A DNA stretch of 46,899 bases from Jiangella ureilytica (GCF_004348545.1 NZ_SMKL01000046.1:1-46899), one strand, 5' to 3'; positions 23,481-31,822 are shown, numbered from the stretch's first letter. Notes: generated from the sequence alone by a model not told the origin. Numbers and translations: made by a program.

Positions 23481-24915
23481 TCGGGGCGAGCGCGAGCACG
23501 TCGTCAGGGGAGGCGAGGTCCTGGACGGCGACGAAGATCGTCTGGACGCCGCGGGCGAACAGCTCCTGGTAGCGCTCGGCCGTCGCCTGCGCCGTCGACG
23601 CGTGGTGCTTGCGCGCGTACGCGGCGGCCGGGGCGTTGCCGCGGGCCCGCTCGACCCGCCGCCACACGTCGTCGCGGTCGCGGCCGACGATGGGCAGGTC
23701 GAGGACGGTGACGGCGACGTCGCGGCCGGTGCGGTCGCGGTGCTTCTCGAACAGCGCCAGCTTCTCGTCGAAGCCGTCGTCGGTGCGCAGGTTGCAGGCG
23801 TCGCCCAGCTCGGCGGCGATGCGCAGCGACCGGTCGCCGCCCCCGCCGACGATGATCGGCGGTGCACCCACGGGCCGCGGGTACGACGTCGTCTCGGGCA
23901 GCTCGACGCGCGTACCGGAGTACGCCTTGGTGCCGCTGGCCCAGAGCGCCCGCATGGTCTCGACGGCGGCCTCGAGCTCGTCGAGGCGCTCCTTGGGCGG
24001 CGGGAACGCCAGGCCGTGCACCTCGTGCTCGCGGCCGAACCAGCCGGCTCCGATGCCGACGAACGCCCGCCCGCCGGACAGCACGTCGAGTGTGGCGACG
24101 GTCTTCGCGATGATGCCGCCGCGGCGGAACGTCACCGGCGTGCACAGCGGGCCGAGCCGCAGCCCGGTGCCGAGTCCGGCGAGCATGCCGAGCGTGGTGA
24201 ACGGCTCCGGGATGGGGTCCCACGCGCGGCCGACCTGCGGGATCTGGATCAGGTGGTCCATCAGCGCCAGGCCCGCGAACCCGGCGGCGTCGGCCGCCAG
24301 CGCCACGTCCTTGAGCCAGGTGGCGGGGTCGTCGCCCCACGGGAAGCGGGAGACCTGGAGGATGACCTGCCGGTCCGGCCGCTGCTCCGGGCGCTCCGAC
24401 GACGGGGTCACGACGGCGTCCGCTGCGGCCGCGGGGGTGTCGGCGCGCACCGTCACGACGAGGTCCCAGCCCTCGTCGTCGAGCTCGGAACCGATCTGGC
24501 CGGCGCGTCGCAACTGGGCCGCGAGCGACGGCGCCGGAACCGGCCGGGCGCGGGCGGCGTTGCGGGCCCGGCACAGGTCGGCGGGCGTGTCGAAGACGAC
24601 GGCGACCGCGGGCAGCGCCGCCTCTCGGGCCCGCGCCAGGTAGCCGCCACGGCGGCCGGCGTCGAGGCCCAGCGTGTCGACGACGACGGTGAGCCCGCGG
24701 CCGGCCCGGGCGGCGACGATGCGGTCGAGCAGGTCGAACGCGTCGTCCGTGGCGTCGAGGTCGTGCCGGCCGCTGCCGACGACGCCGCGCAGGTCGTCGG
24801 ACGAGACGATCTCTTCCGCGCGGTAGCGGGCCCGCGCCCACGTCGACTTGCCCGCGCCGGAGGCGCCGACCAGCACCACCAGCGCGGGATCGGGGATCGG
24901 CGGCTGCGTCGTCAT
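23467..24915 (-). CDS. P-loop kinase fused to F420-type LLM oxidoreductase
   Basis: A 482-residue two-domain protein. Residues about 1-165 form an AAA_33/zeta-toxin-like P-loop domain: Walker A GASGAGKST near residue 18, then SSDDLRGVVG, and TVVVDTLGLDAGRR as the second acidic strand. From about residue 182 (QVILQVSRFPWGDDPATWL) there is a full luciferase-like, probably F420-dependent, monooxygenase/reductase domain with DHLIQIPQVGRAW, RLGPLCTPVTFRRGGI, LDVLSGGRAFVGIGAGWFGR and PPIIVGGGGDRSLRIAAELG. The reading frame is uninterrupted. The physiological substrate is unknown. It is convergent with, and overlaps by 14 bases, the SGNH-like gene. Confidence 0.88.
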   Translation of the reverse strand: MTTQPPIPDPALVVLVGASGAGKSTWARARYRAEEIVSSDDLRGVVGSGRHDLDATDDAFDLLDRIVAARAGRGLTVVVDTLGLDAGRRGGYLARAREAALPAVAVVFDTPADLCRARNAARARPVPAPSLAAQLRRAGQIGSELDDEGWDLVVTVRADTPAAAADAVVTPSSERPEQRPDRQVILQVSRFPWGDDPATWLKDVALAADAAGFAGLALMDHLIQIPQVGRAWDPIPEPFTTLGMLAGLGTGLRLGPLCTPVTFRRGGIIAKTVATLDVLSGGRAFVGIGAGWFGREHEVHGLAFPPPKERLDELEAAVETMRALWASGTKAYSGTRVELPETTSYPRPVGAPPIIVGGGGDRSLRIAAELGDACNLRTDDGFDEKLALFEKHRDRTGRDVAVTVLDLPIVGRDRDDVWRRVERARGNAPAAAYARKHHASTAQATAERYQELFARGVQTIFVAVQDLASPDDVLALAPITAR

Positions 24916-25027
24916 CCGGCCAGGCTAGCCGCCGGACGTCACGGTGGGGTCACGGCGCCATCCCCGCACGGCGACCGCCCGTAGTACACCGTGTGGCCGC
25001 GAACGCCGCGGCGTCAGGGGGGTCCTC

Positions 25028-25260
25028 ATGAGGATCAGCACGGTACCGGCCCTGGGCGCCGGACCCGTGCTCGCGCTGGCGGGCCGTTCGGACGACGACG
25101 GTGACGGCGGCGAGACCGCGGCACCGTCGGCCGACGCCGCTGTACCTGTACGCGCAGGACCGGGCGCCCGGCGACGTGACCGGCCAGGGCGACGGCAGCG
25201 TCTGGTACGTCGTCTCGCTCGCCGGCGAGCCCGATCATGTCCGGCGGCTCGTCCTCCTGA
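25028..25260 (+). pseudogene. Degraded lipoprotein gene remnant
   Basis: The ATG at 25028 gives MRISTVPALGAGPVLALAG followed by RSDDDGDGGE, which reads as a lipoprotein signal whose lipobox Cys (LALAGC) has become Arg. The protein sense then moves to the next frame: LYLYAQDRAPGDVTGQGDGS and VWYVVSLAGEPDHVRRLVLL look like a coherent exported domain but are out of frame with the start. The 3' part is overlapped by the C-terminus of the opposite DUF429 gene. Frameshift, lost Cys and truncation together indicate a relic. The original function is unknown. Confidence 0.5.
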
Positions 25261-26038
25261 CCCCGGTCGAACCGGCCTGGTCGCCTGCAGGGGTGGTGAC
25301 CAGGCCGGCGAGACCGCCGGTCGGGACGGCGATCCAGCCCTCGACGGCGGCCGCGGCCTCGTGTCCGAGGCCGGGCACCGAGGCCTTCCCGATTGCCGCC
25401 GCCCTGGCGCTCAGGGCGGCGGCGACGGCGTCCAACACGTGGTCGGACGCGCGGCAGGCGGCGTCGTGAGCGCCGAGGTCGAGCCACGGCGCCGCCGCGC
25501 ACAGCTGCGTCACCAGGTCGCCGCGCGCCTGCCGGTGTGCGACGCCCTTGTAGCCCCGGTGGCTGAGCCCCCAGACCTTCAGTGACGCCGCGGGATACAC
25601 CTCGACGACCCGGCCGGTGCCGGCCCGATGGACGTCGACCCCGCGACCGGCGAGCTGCGAGAGCAGCCAGGCGCACCGGAACGCGGCGTGCCCGATGCGG
25701 TCGGCGGCGACGCTGAGCGGGATCAGCCCGGTGCTTTCCCGCACGACCTCGTCGGTCGTGCGGTTGGCCAGCTCTCGCCGCCAGTCGCGCCCCTCGAGGC
25801 TGGGATGGCCGGAGACATGCCCGTCGCGGTGGCCCGACACGAACTCGACGAAGGGCAGGGGCCACCCGAACGGGCAGTCGATGCCGGCCTTGTCCGCCCG
25901 CTCGACGGCCTCGATGACGGCGGTGTCGTCGGCCCGCTCGGCCACTTCGGTCACGACGGCGGCACCGTCGGCCCATTCCAGCGTGGCGACCGCCGTGCCG
26001 GCCGGCTCCGCGCTCAGATCGACGCCGACGGTGCGCAT
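25235..26038 (-). CDS. DUF429 domain-containing protein
   Basis: A 267-residue soluble protein with the DUF429 (RNase H-like fold) pattern: N-terminal TVGVDLSAEPAGTAVATLEW, then GIDCPFGWPLPFVEFV, ADRIGHAAFRCAWLL, VEVYPAASLKVWGL and HVLDAVAAALSARAAAIG. Biochemical role unknown. The ATG at 26038 has GAGGGG five bases upstream; a GTG at 26044 overlaps the upstream stop and is the alternative. The last 20 residues run into the degraded lipoprotein region and may be a recent extension. Follows the lipoprotein gene at 26041 without a gap. Confidence 0.85.
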   Translation of the reverse strand: MRTVGVDLSAEPAGTAVATLEWADGAAVVTEVAERADDTAVIEAVERADKAGIDCPFGWPLPFVEFVSGHRDGHVSGHPSLEGRDWRRELANRTTDEVVRESTGLIPLSVAADRIGHAAFRCAWLLSQLAGRGVDVHRAGTGRVVEVYPAASLKVWGLSHRGYKGVAHRQARGDLVTQLCAAAPWLDLGAHDAACRASDHVLDAVAAALSARAAAIGKASVPGLGHEAAAAVEGWIAVPTGGLAGLVTTPAGDQAGSTGVRRTSRRT

Positions 26039-26040
26039 GC

Positions 26041-26928
26041 TCACCCCTCGGTCGGGCCGACGAGGCAGCTCGGGTCGGCGAGGTCGGTGGGCAGGCTGGT
26101 GTCGAAGGGCCGGAGGTCCGTGCTGACGGTCCAGTCGGTGCGTATCACCGTGCCCTTGGGGAACGGCTGGCCGGCGAGTGCGCTCATGACCTGGCTGAAG
26201 TCGATGCCGACCTCGAGCGGCCCGCCGTCGGCCGGCAGCAGCACCCGGGCGGTGGTCTGCAGACCCGCGAGGGTGTCGACGACCGCGGGGTCGGTGCGCT
26301 GCTGCGCCGAGATGGTGAGCCCGGCGTCGGCCGGCAGGGTGATCTCGTAGCTGGAGCCCTCGGCGGTGGTCTCGAGGTGCACCGGCTCACCGACCGCGCG
26401 CCTCAGGGCGTCGAGCGGCTCGATGATCAGGGCCTGTTCCCCCTTGCTCAGGCCCGGGATGGCCGGCAAGCCGTTCTCGGTCATGTCGACCCACTTCGCG
26501 TCACAGGTCTCCGGCATGTTCGCGTGGGACATGAGGAAGGCGCTCGCGGTCTGGATGAAGCTGAAGTCGAGGCCGTTCGGCGCCTCTGCCGCCATGTCGG
26601 GCGGCAGGATGGCGGCGGGAATCTTCATCGTCCGCTCGACGTAGCCGGCATCGAGGTCGAACCGGGTCGTCTCCTGCACGATCGTGGTCTGTGACCCGCT
26701 CTCGTTGAGTCCGTGGACCTTGGTGTACCGGCCGCGCGGTGCGGCGAGGTAGGTCTGGAGCGTCTCCCACGGGACGTCCTCGAACTCGGCCGGCTGCGGG
26801 GTCGCGGACTCCGTGGCCGGCGCCGTCGCCGTCACGTCGTCCTCGGCGCCGGCGGGCTCGGTCTCGCTGCCGCACCCCGCGGTGAGCACCGTGACGACGG
26901 CGAGACCGAAGGCGGCACGGACCGTCAT
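26041..26928 (-). CDS. Putative LppX/LprG-like lipoprotein
   Basis: About 295 residues. The signal MTVRAAFGLAVVTVLTAGC ends in a lipobox (LTAGC). A Thr/Ala/Pro/Glu linker and an alpha/beta exported domain with a conserved single Cys pair (ETCDAKWVDM and DPSCLVGPT) follow. The overall size and design recall actinobacterial lipoproteins of the LppX/LprG type, but I see no decisive motif. The ATG at 26928 gives a standard signal peptide. A GTG at 26964 would add twelve residues before it. Likely anchored on the outer face of the membrane. Confidence 0.75.
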   Translation of the reverse strand: MTVRAAFGLAVVTVLTAGCGSETEPAGAEDDVTATAPATESATPQPAEFEDVPWETLQTYLAAPRGRYTKVHGLNESGSQTTIVQETTRFDLDAGYVERTMKIPAAILPPDMAAEAPNGLDFSFIQTASAFLMSHANMPETCDAKWVDMTENGLPAIPGLSKGEQALIIEPLDALRRAVGEPVHLETTAEGSSYEITLPADAGLTISAQQRTDPAVVDTLAGLQTTARVLLPADGGPLEVGIDFSQVMSALAGQPFPKGTVIRTDWTVSTDLRPFDTSLPTDLADPSCLVGPTEG

Positions 26929-27022
26929 GCGCGGGGTCACGTATGTTCGATGATGGGCTGTCACGAGCGGACTCTAGCGGCAACTCAGCCGCGTCGCGCG
27001 GAGCGAGCGAGTTCCGACGCGC

Positions 27023-27706
27023 TCAGGGCTGGTCGAGGAGGCCGTGCTCGTGGGCGAAGACGACGATCTGGACGCGGTCGCGCAGGGCGAGCTTGCGCAG
27101 GATCGCCCCCACGTGGGTCTTCACCGTCGACTCGCTGGCGAAGACCAGGCCGGCGATCTCGGTGTTGGACAGGCCGCGCGCGACGGCGGCGAAGACCTCG
27201 CGCTCCTTGTCCGTCAGCGACAGGTAGGCCGCGGGCACCGCGGAGCGGGACCGGAACTGGCCGTCCAGCAGCGTCGCGAGGTCCTGCGGCGCCAGCACCG
27301 CGTTGCCCGCGTACACGGTGCGGATCGCGTCGCGCAGCTGCAGCGGCGTCGTGTCCTTGAGCAGGAAGCCGCTCGCGCCGTAGCGGATCGCCGTCGCCGC
27401 GCGGTCGTCGAGGTTGAAGGTCGTCAGGACGACCACCCGCACGGGCGCCGACCGCCGTGCCACCCGGTCGGGGAGGAAGATCTGCCGGGTCGCCTCGACG
27501 CCGTCCATGTCGGGCATGCGGATGTCCATGAGGACGACGTCGGGGGAGAGCTGGTCGACCAGGCGGACCGCCTCGAGCCCGTCGCCGGCCGAGCCGACCA
27601 CCGTCATGCCGTCCTGGGCCTCGACGATGACCCGGACCCCCTCACGGAAGAGCTCCTGGTCGTCGACCAGGAGCACCCGGATGTCGCCCGCGGGAGCAGC
27701 CGTCAT
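27023..27706 (-). CDS. NarL/LuxR-family response regulator
   Basis: A 227-residue regulator. The receiver domain starts VLLVDDQELFREGVRVIVEA (acidic pocket DD at 15-16), has the phosphoacceptor D61 in VVLMDIRMPDMDG, and continues through KDTTPLQLRDAIRTV. The C-terminal LuxR-type helix-turn-helix is LTDKEREVFAAVARGLSNTE followed by SESTVKTHVGAILRKL. The start overlaps the histidine-kinase stop (ATGA). It is the last gene of the cell-wall-ligase operon and should be activated by that kinase. AGCGAGCGAGT spacer repeats lie at its 3' end (27001-27012). Confidence 0.94.
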   Translation of the reverse strand: MTAAPAGDIRVLLVDDQELFREGVRVIVEAQDGMTVVGSAGDGLEAVRLVDQLSPDVVLMDIRMPDMDGVEATRQIFLPDRVARRSAPVRVVVLTTFNLDDRAATAIRYGASGFLLKDTTPLQLRDAIRTVYAGNAVLAPQDLATLLDGQFRSRSAVPAAYLSLTDKEREVFAAVARGLSNTEIAGLVFASESTVKTHVGAILRKLALRDRVQIVVFAHEHGLLDQP

Positions 27707-28938
27707 GCGCCGCCCGATCGCACCGGCACCCACGCCGTCGCCGTGAAGGTGGTGCGGCCGTCCTCGTCGCGCCGGCGGACGTCCAGCCGTCCGCCGACGG
27801 ACTCGAGCCGGCGGCGCATGCCGTCGAGGCCGGCACCGTCGGAACCCGAGGACGCCGACGACGGCGCGAACGGCGAGACGTCGACGACGTTGCGCACCTC
27901 GATGCGCAGCTCGCCCTCCCAGTGTCGCTCGACGTGGACGGGGGAGTCGCGCCGGCCGTGCTTGATCGCGTTGGTGAGCATCTCTTGCAGCACCCGGAAC
28001 GCGACGACCTCGAGCTCCGGCGGCAGCGGCCGTGGCGCGCCGATCTCCGTCGACACCACCTCGTGCCCGCTGGCGCGAACGCCGTCGATCAGGGTGTCGA
28101 GGCCGGCCGGCTGCGCGGGCGGCTGCTTGGTGTCGGCCAGCACCTGCCGCACGTCGCGCAGCGAGGTCCGCGCCGACATCGCGATCTTCGCCATGGTGTC
28201 CTTCAGCGCCTGCGGGTCGGTGTCGTCGAGGTACTGGGCGGACTCGGCCTGCGCCAGGATCACCGCCAGCGAGTGCCCGACCACATCATGCACGTCGTTG
28301 GCGAGGCGGGCCTGGTCTTCGCGCAACCGGGCGATCTCGCGGGCCTGCTCGGTCTCGCGGACGGCGCGCGCGGCGTCCTCCTCGGCGGCCTCCTGTGACG
28401 CCTGCGAGGTGCGGGCGCGGTCGCCGAAGCGCAGGGCGAGCCCGACCAGCCAGGGCGCCCCGAGCGTCGCCATCCCCATGACGACGGCGGCGAGCTGCCA
28501 CGTCATGCTGAGGCTGCGGACGGTGTCGAGGAGGCCGCGGTTGCCGGCGAGGTCGGCCAGGCCGCCGAGGCCGCGCGAGTTGATGATGACGCTGACGATC
28601 ATGGCGGCGACCGGGATGGACAGCGCGCTCAGCCACACCGTCGCGGCGCTGCCCCAGCGCGCCGTACCGAAGGCCACCGCGGCGATGGTCACCTGGACCA
28701 GCATGAGGTCGATGCCGGCCAGCAGCTGCAGCCCGCACACCGCCCACACCAGCCCCAGTGCCGCGGCCGGCAGCCGGCGGCTCAGCCCGACGGCGGCAGC
28801 GGTGCCGACGGCGACGAAGACCAGTTCGACCCGTGATCCCGGCAGCACCCACGCCGTCGCCGCCTCGTAGAGCCCGAGGAACGCCACGACCGCCGCGACG
28901 GTGACGTCGGGCACCCAGGCCCGCCAGTCCGTCGTCAT
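27703..28938 (-). CDS. HisKA_3 sensor histidine kinase
   Basis: A 411-residue membrane kinase. About six hydrophobic helices occupy residues 10-180 with very short loops, so sensing probably occurs in the membrane, as in LiaS/DesK-type kinases. A coiled-coil follows (EEDAARAVRETEQAREIARL), then the phosphorylation box NDVHDVVGHSL with H217, and a HATPase domain (VLQEMLTNAIKHGR and GAGLDGMRRRLESVGG). Good GGAGG ribosome-binding site at the ATG at 28938. Placed 56 bases after the D-Ala ligase gene and co-oriented with it. Unlike VanS, it is of the NarL-partner class. Confidence 0.93.
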   Translation of the reverse strand: MTTDWRAWVPDVTVAAVVAFLGLYEAATAWVLPGSRVELVFVAVGTAAAVGLSRRLPAAALGLVWAVCGLQLLAGIDLMLVQVTIAAVAFGTARWGSAATVWLSALSIPVAAMIVSVIINSRGLGGLADLAGNRGLLDTVRSLSMTWQLAAVVMGMATLGAPWLVGLALRFGDRARTSQASQEAAEEDAARAVRETEQAREIARLREDQARLANDVHDVVGHSLAVILAQAESAQYLDDTDPQALKDTMAKIAMSARTSLRDVRQVLADTKQPPAQPAGLDTLIDGVRASGHEVVSTEIGAPRPLPPELEVVAFRVLQEMLTNAIKHGRRDSPVHVERHWEGELRIEVRNVVDVSPFAPSSASSGSDGAGLDGMRRRLESVGGRLDVRRRDEDGRTTFTATAWVPVRSGGA

Positions 28939-28994
28939 GGCGGTTCCTCCGGCGCGTGGGGTACGGGCGTCTCCCAGCAATGGAACCACGCTCG

Positions 28995-29948
28995 TCATCC
29001 GAGGACGTCGCGGACGAGCAGGTCGAGCAGCTCGGCGTAGGAGACGCCCGCCGCGGCGAACATCTTCGGCACCTGTGACTGCTCGGTGAAGCCCGGCATG
29101 GTGTTGACCTCGTTGAGCACCGGCCCGTCCGCGGTCAGGAAGAAGTCGATCCGCGCGAAGCCGGCGCAGCCGAGCGCGTCGAACATCGCGACGGCGGCGT
29201 CCTCGAGCGCCTTGCGCTCGGTGTCGGCGAGCGCGGCCGGGATGCGGAAGTCCGCGCCCCCGCCGTACTTCTGCTCGTAGTCGAACAGCCCGTCGGCGAC
29301 GATCTCCAGCGCGGGTGCGACGGTGCGCGACCCGTCCGGGCGGGCGAGGACGGCGAGGTCGATCTCGCGGCCGACGACGAGGTCCTCGACGAGGACGCGG
29401 CCGTCCAGCGCGAAGGCGGCCGCGAGCGCGGCGGGGAGCTCGGCGGCGTCGCGGACCAGCGCGACGCCCTGGCTGGACCCGGCCGCGACCGGCTTGACGA
29501 CGACCGGACGGGTCCAGCGGTAGGCGGGCGCGGCCGACGGCGTCAGCAGCACGCCGGGCGCGATGGCGATCCCGAGGTCGGCAGCGATCAGCTTCGTCGC
29601 CCACTTGTCCATCGCCAGCGCGCCGGCCAGCACGCCGGACCCGACGTACGGGACGCCGGCCAGCTCGCACAGCGCGGCGAGCGTGCCGTCCTCACCGCGC
29701 GGCCCGTGCAGCGCGGGGACGGCGACGTCGCAGGTCCGCAGCACGTGGATCGCGTCGGCGAGGTCGACGGGGCAGCCGTCGTCGCCGTGCCGCCAGCCGC
29801 CGTCGCGGTCGATGGTGAGGCGCACGACGGTGTACCCGGCGGTCTCGAGCGCGCCGGCGACGGCGGCCGCGGAGGCCAGCGACACCTCGTGCTCGCAGTT
29901 CTGCCCGCCGCCGACGACGGCGACCCGGGCGGTTCCGGCGGCGCTCAT
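28995..29948 (-). CDS. D-alanine ligase (D-Ala-D-Ala or D-Ala-D-Ser type)
   Basis: A 317-residue ATP-grasp ligase joining D-Ala to a second D-amino acid for peptidoglycan precursors. Landmarks: RVAVVGGGQNCEHEVSLASA, VPALHGPRGEDGT, VVVKPVAAGSSQGV, FDYEQKY (222-228) in the omega-loop, ARIDFFLTADGP and NEVNTMPGFT (279-288). The Tyr in the omega-loop and the absence of a VanA-type EKG/His signature argue against D-lactate. It shares an operon with a racemase and a VanX-like dipeptidase, so D-Ala-D-Ser (VanC/E/G-like) is the best guess. D-Ala-D-Ala cannot be excluded. Four-base overlap with the racemase gene. Confidence 0.88.
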   Translation of the reverse strand: MSAAGTARVAVVGGGQNCEHEVSLASAAAVAGALETAGYTVVRLTIDRDGGWRHGDDGCPVDLADAIHVLRTCDVAVPALHGPRGEDGTLAALCELAGVPYVGSGVLAGALAMDKWATKLIAADLGIAIAPGVLLTPSAAPAYRWTRPVVVKPVAAGSSQGVALVRDAAELPAALAAAFALDGRVLVEDLVVGREIDLAVLARPDGSRTVAPALEIVADGLFDYEQKYGGGADFRIPAALADTERKALEDAAVAMFDALGCAGFARIDFFLTADGPVLNEVNTMPGFTEQSQVPKMFAAAGVSYAELLDLLVRDVLG

Positions 29949-31168
29949 CGGACGCTCCGCAGTCCGGTCGGACCCGCTGTGCGATGAGCACCCCTACGTA
30001 CCGGTGCGTGGAGGTGCTCATCGCCAACGGTCCGGCGGGTGACCCGCCCGCCGATGCCGGTGACGATCTCGTGCTCGATCGTCCCCGCCCACGCGGCCCA
30101 GTCGGCCGCCGTCGGCTCGCCGTCGTCGCCGGGGCCGAACACCGTCGCGACCTCGCCGGGCGAGACCGCATCGTCCCCGAGGTCGACGACGGCCTGGTCC
30201 ATGGAGATCAGTCCGACGACGCGGCGGCGGCGGCCGCGGACCAGCACCTCGGCCCGCCCGTCCGGCCCGGACGCGGACCGCGGCAACCCGTCGGCGTACC
30301 CGAGCGGCAGCAGCCCGAGGTGCGTCGCCGCCGTCACCGTCCAGGTGTGCCCGTAGCCGACCGGCGTCCCGGCCCGCACGCGGCGGACCGACACGACCGG
30401 GGCGGTCAGCGTCAGCGCCGGTCGCAGCCGGACGGTGCCCGAGGGGTCGATGCCGAACAGCCCGGCGCCGACACGGACCAGCGTGTGGTGGGTCCGCGGG
30501 TCGGTGAGGGTCGCGGCCGTCGCGGCGAGGTGCCGGTGCGCCGGCCGCAGCCCGGTGGCGCGGGCGACCTCGACGCCCCAGGCGAACCGGGTCCGGCCGG
30601 TGGCGTTGGAGGGGTCGGCGGGCACGTCGGCGCAGGCCAGGTGGCCCATCACGCCGTCGACCCGCAGGAGCCCGCGCTGTTCGGCGAGGCGCGCGGCCCG
30701 GCACAGCCGGGCCCACTCGGCCAGGGGAGCGCCGTCGCGGGCCAGGCCGGTGTCGAGGTGCAGGTGCACGTGTGCGGTCCCCGCGGTCGTGGCCGCGGCC
30801 ACGACGGCGTCGAGGTGGTCGCGGCTGGGGACGGCCAGATCGGTCCCGGCGGCGACGGCGGCCGCGTAGTCCGCGTCGACCGGGTTCAGCCAGCTGAGGA
30901 TCGGCGCGCCGACGCCCGCGGCGCGCAGGGCCAGCGCCTCGTCGACGCTGGTGACGCCGAGCCGGGTCGCGCCCGCGGCGAGCGCCGTCACGGCGACCTC
31001 AGCGGCGCCGTGGCCGAACCCGTCGGCCTTGACGACCGCCATCAGGGCCGCGCCGGGCGCATGGGCGGCGATGTCGCGCGTGTTGGCGGCGACGGCGGCG
31101 AGGTCGGCGGTGAGAGTGGGCCGGCTGGTCACGGCGACGGGTCGCGTCTCGATCGCGAGGGCGCTCAT
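29945..31168 (-). CDS. alr: Alanine/serine racemase (PLP, fold III)
   Basis: A 407-residue pyridoxal-phosphate enzyme interconverting L- and D-alanine, possibly serine. K47 in AVVKADGFGHG binds PLP. Y272 in VGYGHTW is the second catalytic base. RVGAGLFGIDPSG and LISMDQAVVDLG are the usual C-terminal landmarks. The common KADAYGHG is KADGFGHG here. It lacks the membrane domain of enterococcal VanT. The last 25 residues, after GGRVTRRTVG, are not family-typical and are encoded by an inverted repeat (29982-30023). Overlaps the dipeptidase gene upstream and the ligase gene downstream by four bases each. Confidence 0.9.
   Translation of the reverse strand: MSALAIETRPVAVTSRPTLTADLAAVAANTRDIAAHAPGAALMAVVKADGFGHGAAEVAVTALAAGATRLGVTSVDEALALRAAGVGAPILSWLNPVDADYAAAVAAGTDLAVPSRDHLDAVVAAATTAGTAHVHLHLDTGLARDGAPLAEWARLCRAARLAEQRGLLRVDGVMGHLACADVPADPSNATGRTRFAWGVEVARATGLRPAHRHLAATAATLTDPRTHHTLVRVGAGLFGIDPSGTVRLRPALTLTAPVVSVRRVRAGTPVGYGHTWTVTAATHLGLLPLGYADGLPRSASGPDGRAEVLVRGRRRRVVGLISMDQAVVDLGDDAVSPGEVATVFGPGDDGEPTAADWAAWAGTIEHEIVTGIGGRVTRRTVGDEHLHAPVRRGAHRTAGPTGLRSVR
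29982..30023. repeat. 11-bp inverted repeat inside the 3' end of the racemase gene
   Basis: CGATGAGCACC (29982-29992) pairs perfectly with GGTGCTCATCG (30013-30023), leaving a 20-base loop. On the mRNA this hairpin falls just before the racemase/ligase junction. It could stabilise or cut the polycistronic RNA, or tune ligase translation. It encodes the atypical C-terminal tail of the racemase, which suggests insertion. Confidence 0.65.
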
Positions 31169-31797
31169 GCCGCCACCAGGCGGGCGCTGACGGGGCCGTA
31201 GAGGGCGGCCGGCGCCCCGGTCGTCAGCGCCCAGTAGCGGTCGCCGTAGCTCCAGTGCCACCACTCGGTCGGGTAGTTCACCAGCCCGGCCGACCCGAGG
31301 ACGTCGGCGAGCAGGGCACGGCGCACTCGCGCCTCCGGGCTGATGGTCGTGGCGGCGAAGTAGCAGGCGCCCTCACTCTGCTCCGGCGTGGCGTCGATAG
31401 GGGTGCCGAGGTCCAGCTCGCGCCCGTCGCCGTCGACCAGAGTGAGATCGACGGCCGCTCCCGCCACATGCGGGGCGACGGCGACCGGGGCGACGAACCG
31501 GCTGGTCAGGCGCTCGAGTTCGACGGGGTCGCCGTCCAGGCCGGAGTGGACGGCGGACAGCTCCGCCGCGTAGCGGGCGATGATCGCGCGCTGATCGGCG
31601 ACGCTGCGGTGCCCCTCGACCACGCACAACCCGACGCCGCCGGGCAGCCGGTCGCGGGCCAGGAGGAGCCGCTGGGCGAGTGAGACCCGCACGGTCGCCC
31701 GCGCCGGGCCGAACGACGGGGGGAGCTCGACGAGCGGCTCGCCCTCGTCGTCGACGGGTATGGCAGCGACCCGTGGGTCGGACAGGAGGATCGTCAT
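31165..31797 (-). CDS. VanX-like D-Ala-D-Ala dipeptidase (M15 family)
   Basis: A 210-residue zinc peptidase. Zn ligands H110 and D117 sit in PHVAGAAVDLTL, and E178 and H181 in PTEWWHW. R64 (EGHRSVADQ) corresponds to the substrate-orienting Arg of VanX. No signal peptide, so it acts in the cytoplasm, where it would hydrolyse free D-Ala-D-Ala and deplete the normal precursor. First gene of the operon; its stop overlaps the racemase start. A TAGCGT -10-like hexamer lies about 10 bases before the ATG on the minus strand, so the transcript may be nearly leaderless. A role in recycling D-Ala-D-Ala is the alternative. Confidence 0.88.
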   Translation of the reverse strand: MTILLSDPRVAAIPVDDEGEPLVELPPSFGPARATVRVSLAQRLLLARDRLPGGVGLCVVEGHRSVADQRAIIARYAAELSAVHSGLDGDPVELERLTSRFVAPVAVAPHVAGAAVDLTLVDGDGRELDLGTPIDATPEQSEGACYFAATTISPEARVRRALLADVLGSAGLVNYPTEWWHWSYGDRYWALTTGAPAALYGPVSARLVAA

Positions 31798-31822
31798 GTC
31801 CGGCACGCTAGGAATCGCGGCC

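Noticed and set aside
29984-31201. 405-codon plus-strand frame opposite the racemase gene
   Set aside because: It begins in the inverted repeat and runs antisense to a clear alanine racemase, with shadow-type composition.
28995-31797. A classical VanHAX (D-Ala-D-Lac) cluster
   Set aside because: No D-lactate dehydrogenase is present and the ligase omega-loop has a KY motif rather than the VanA-type sequence.
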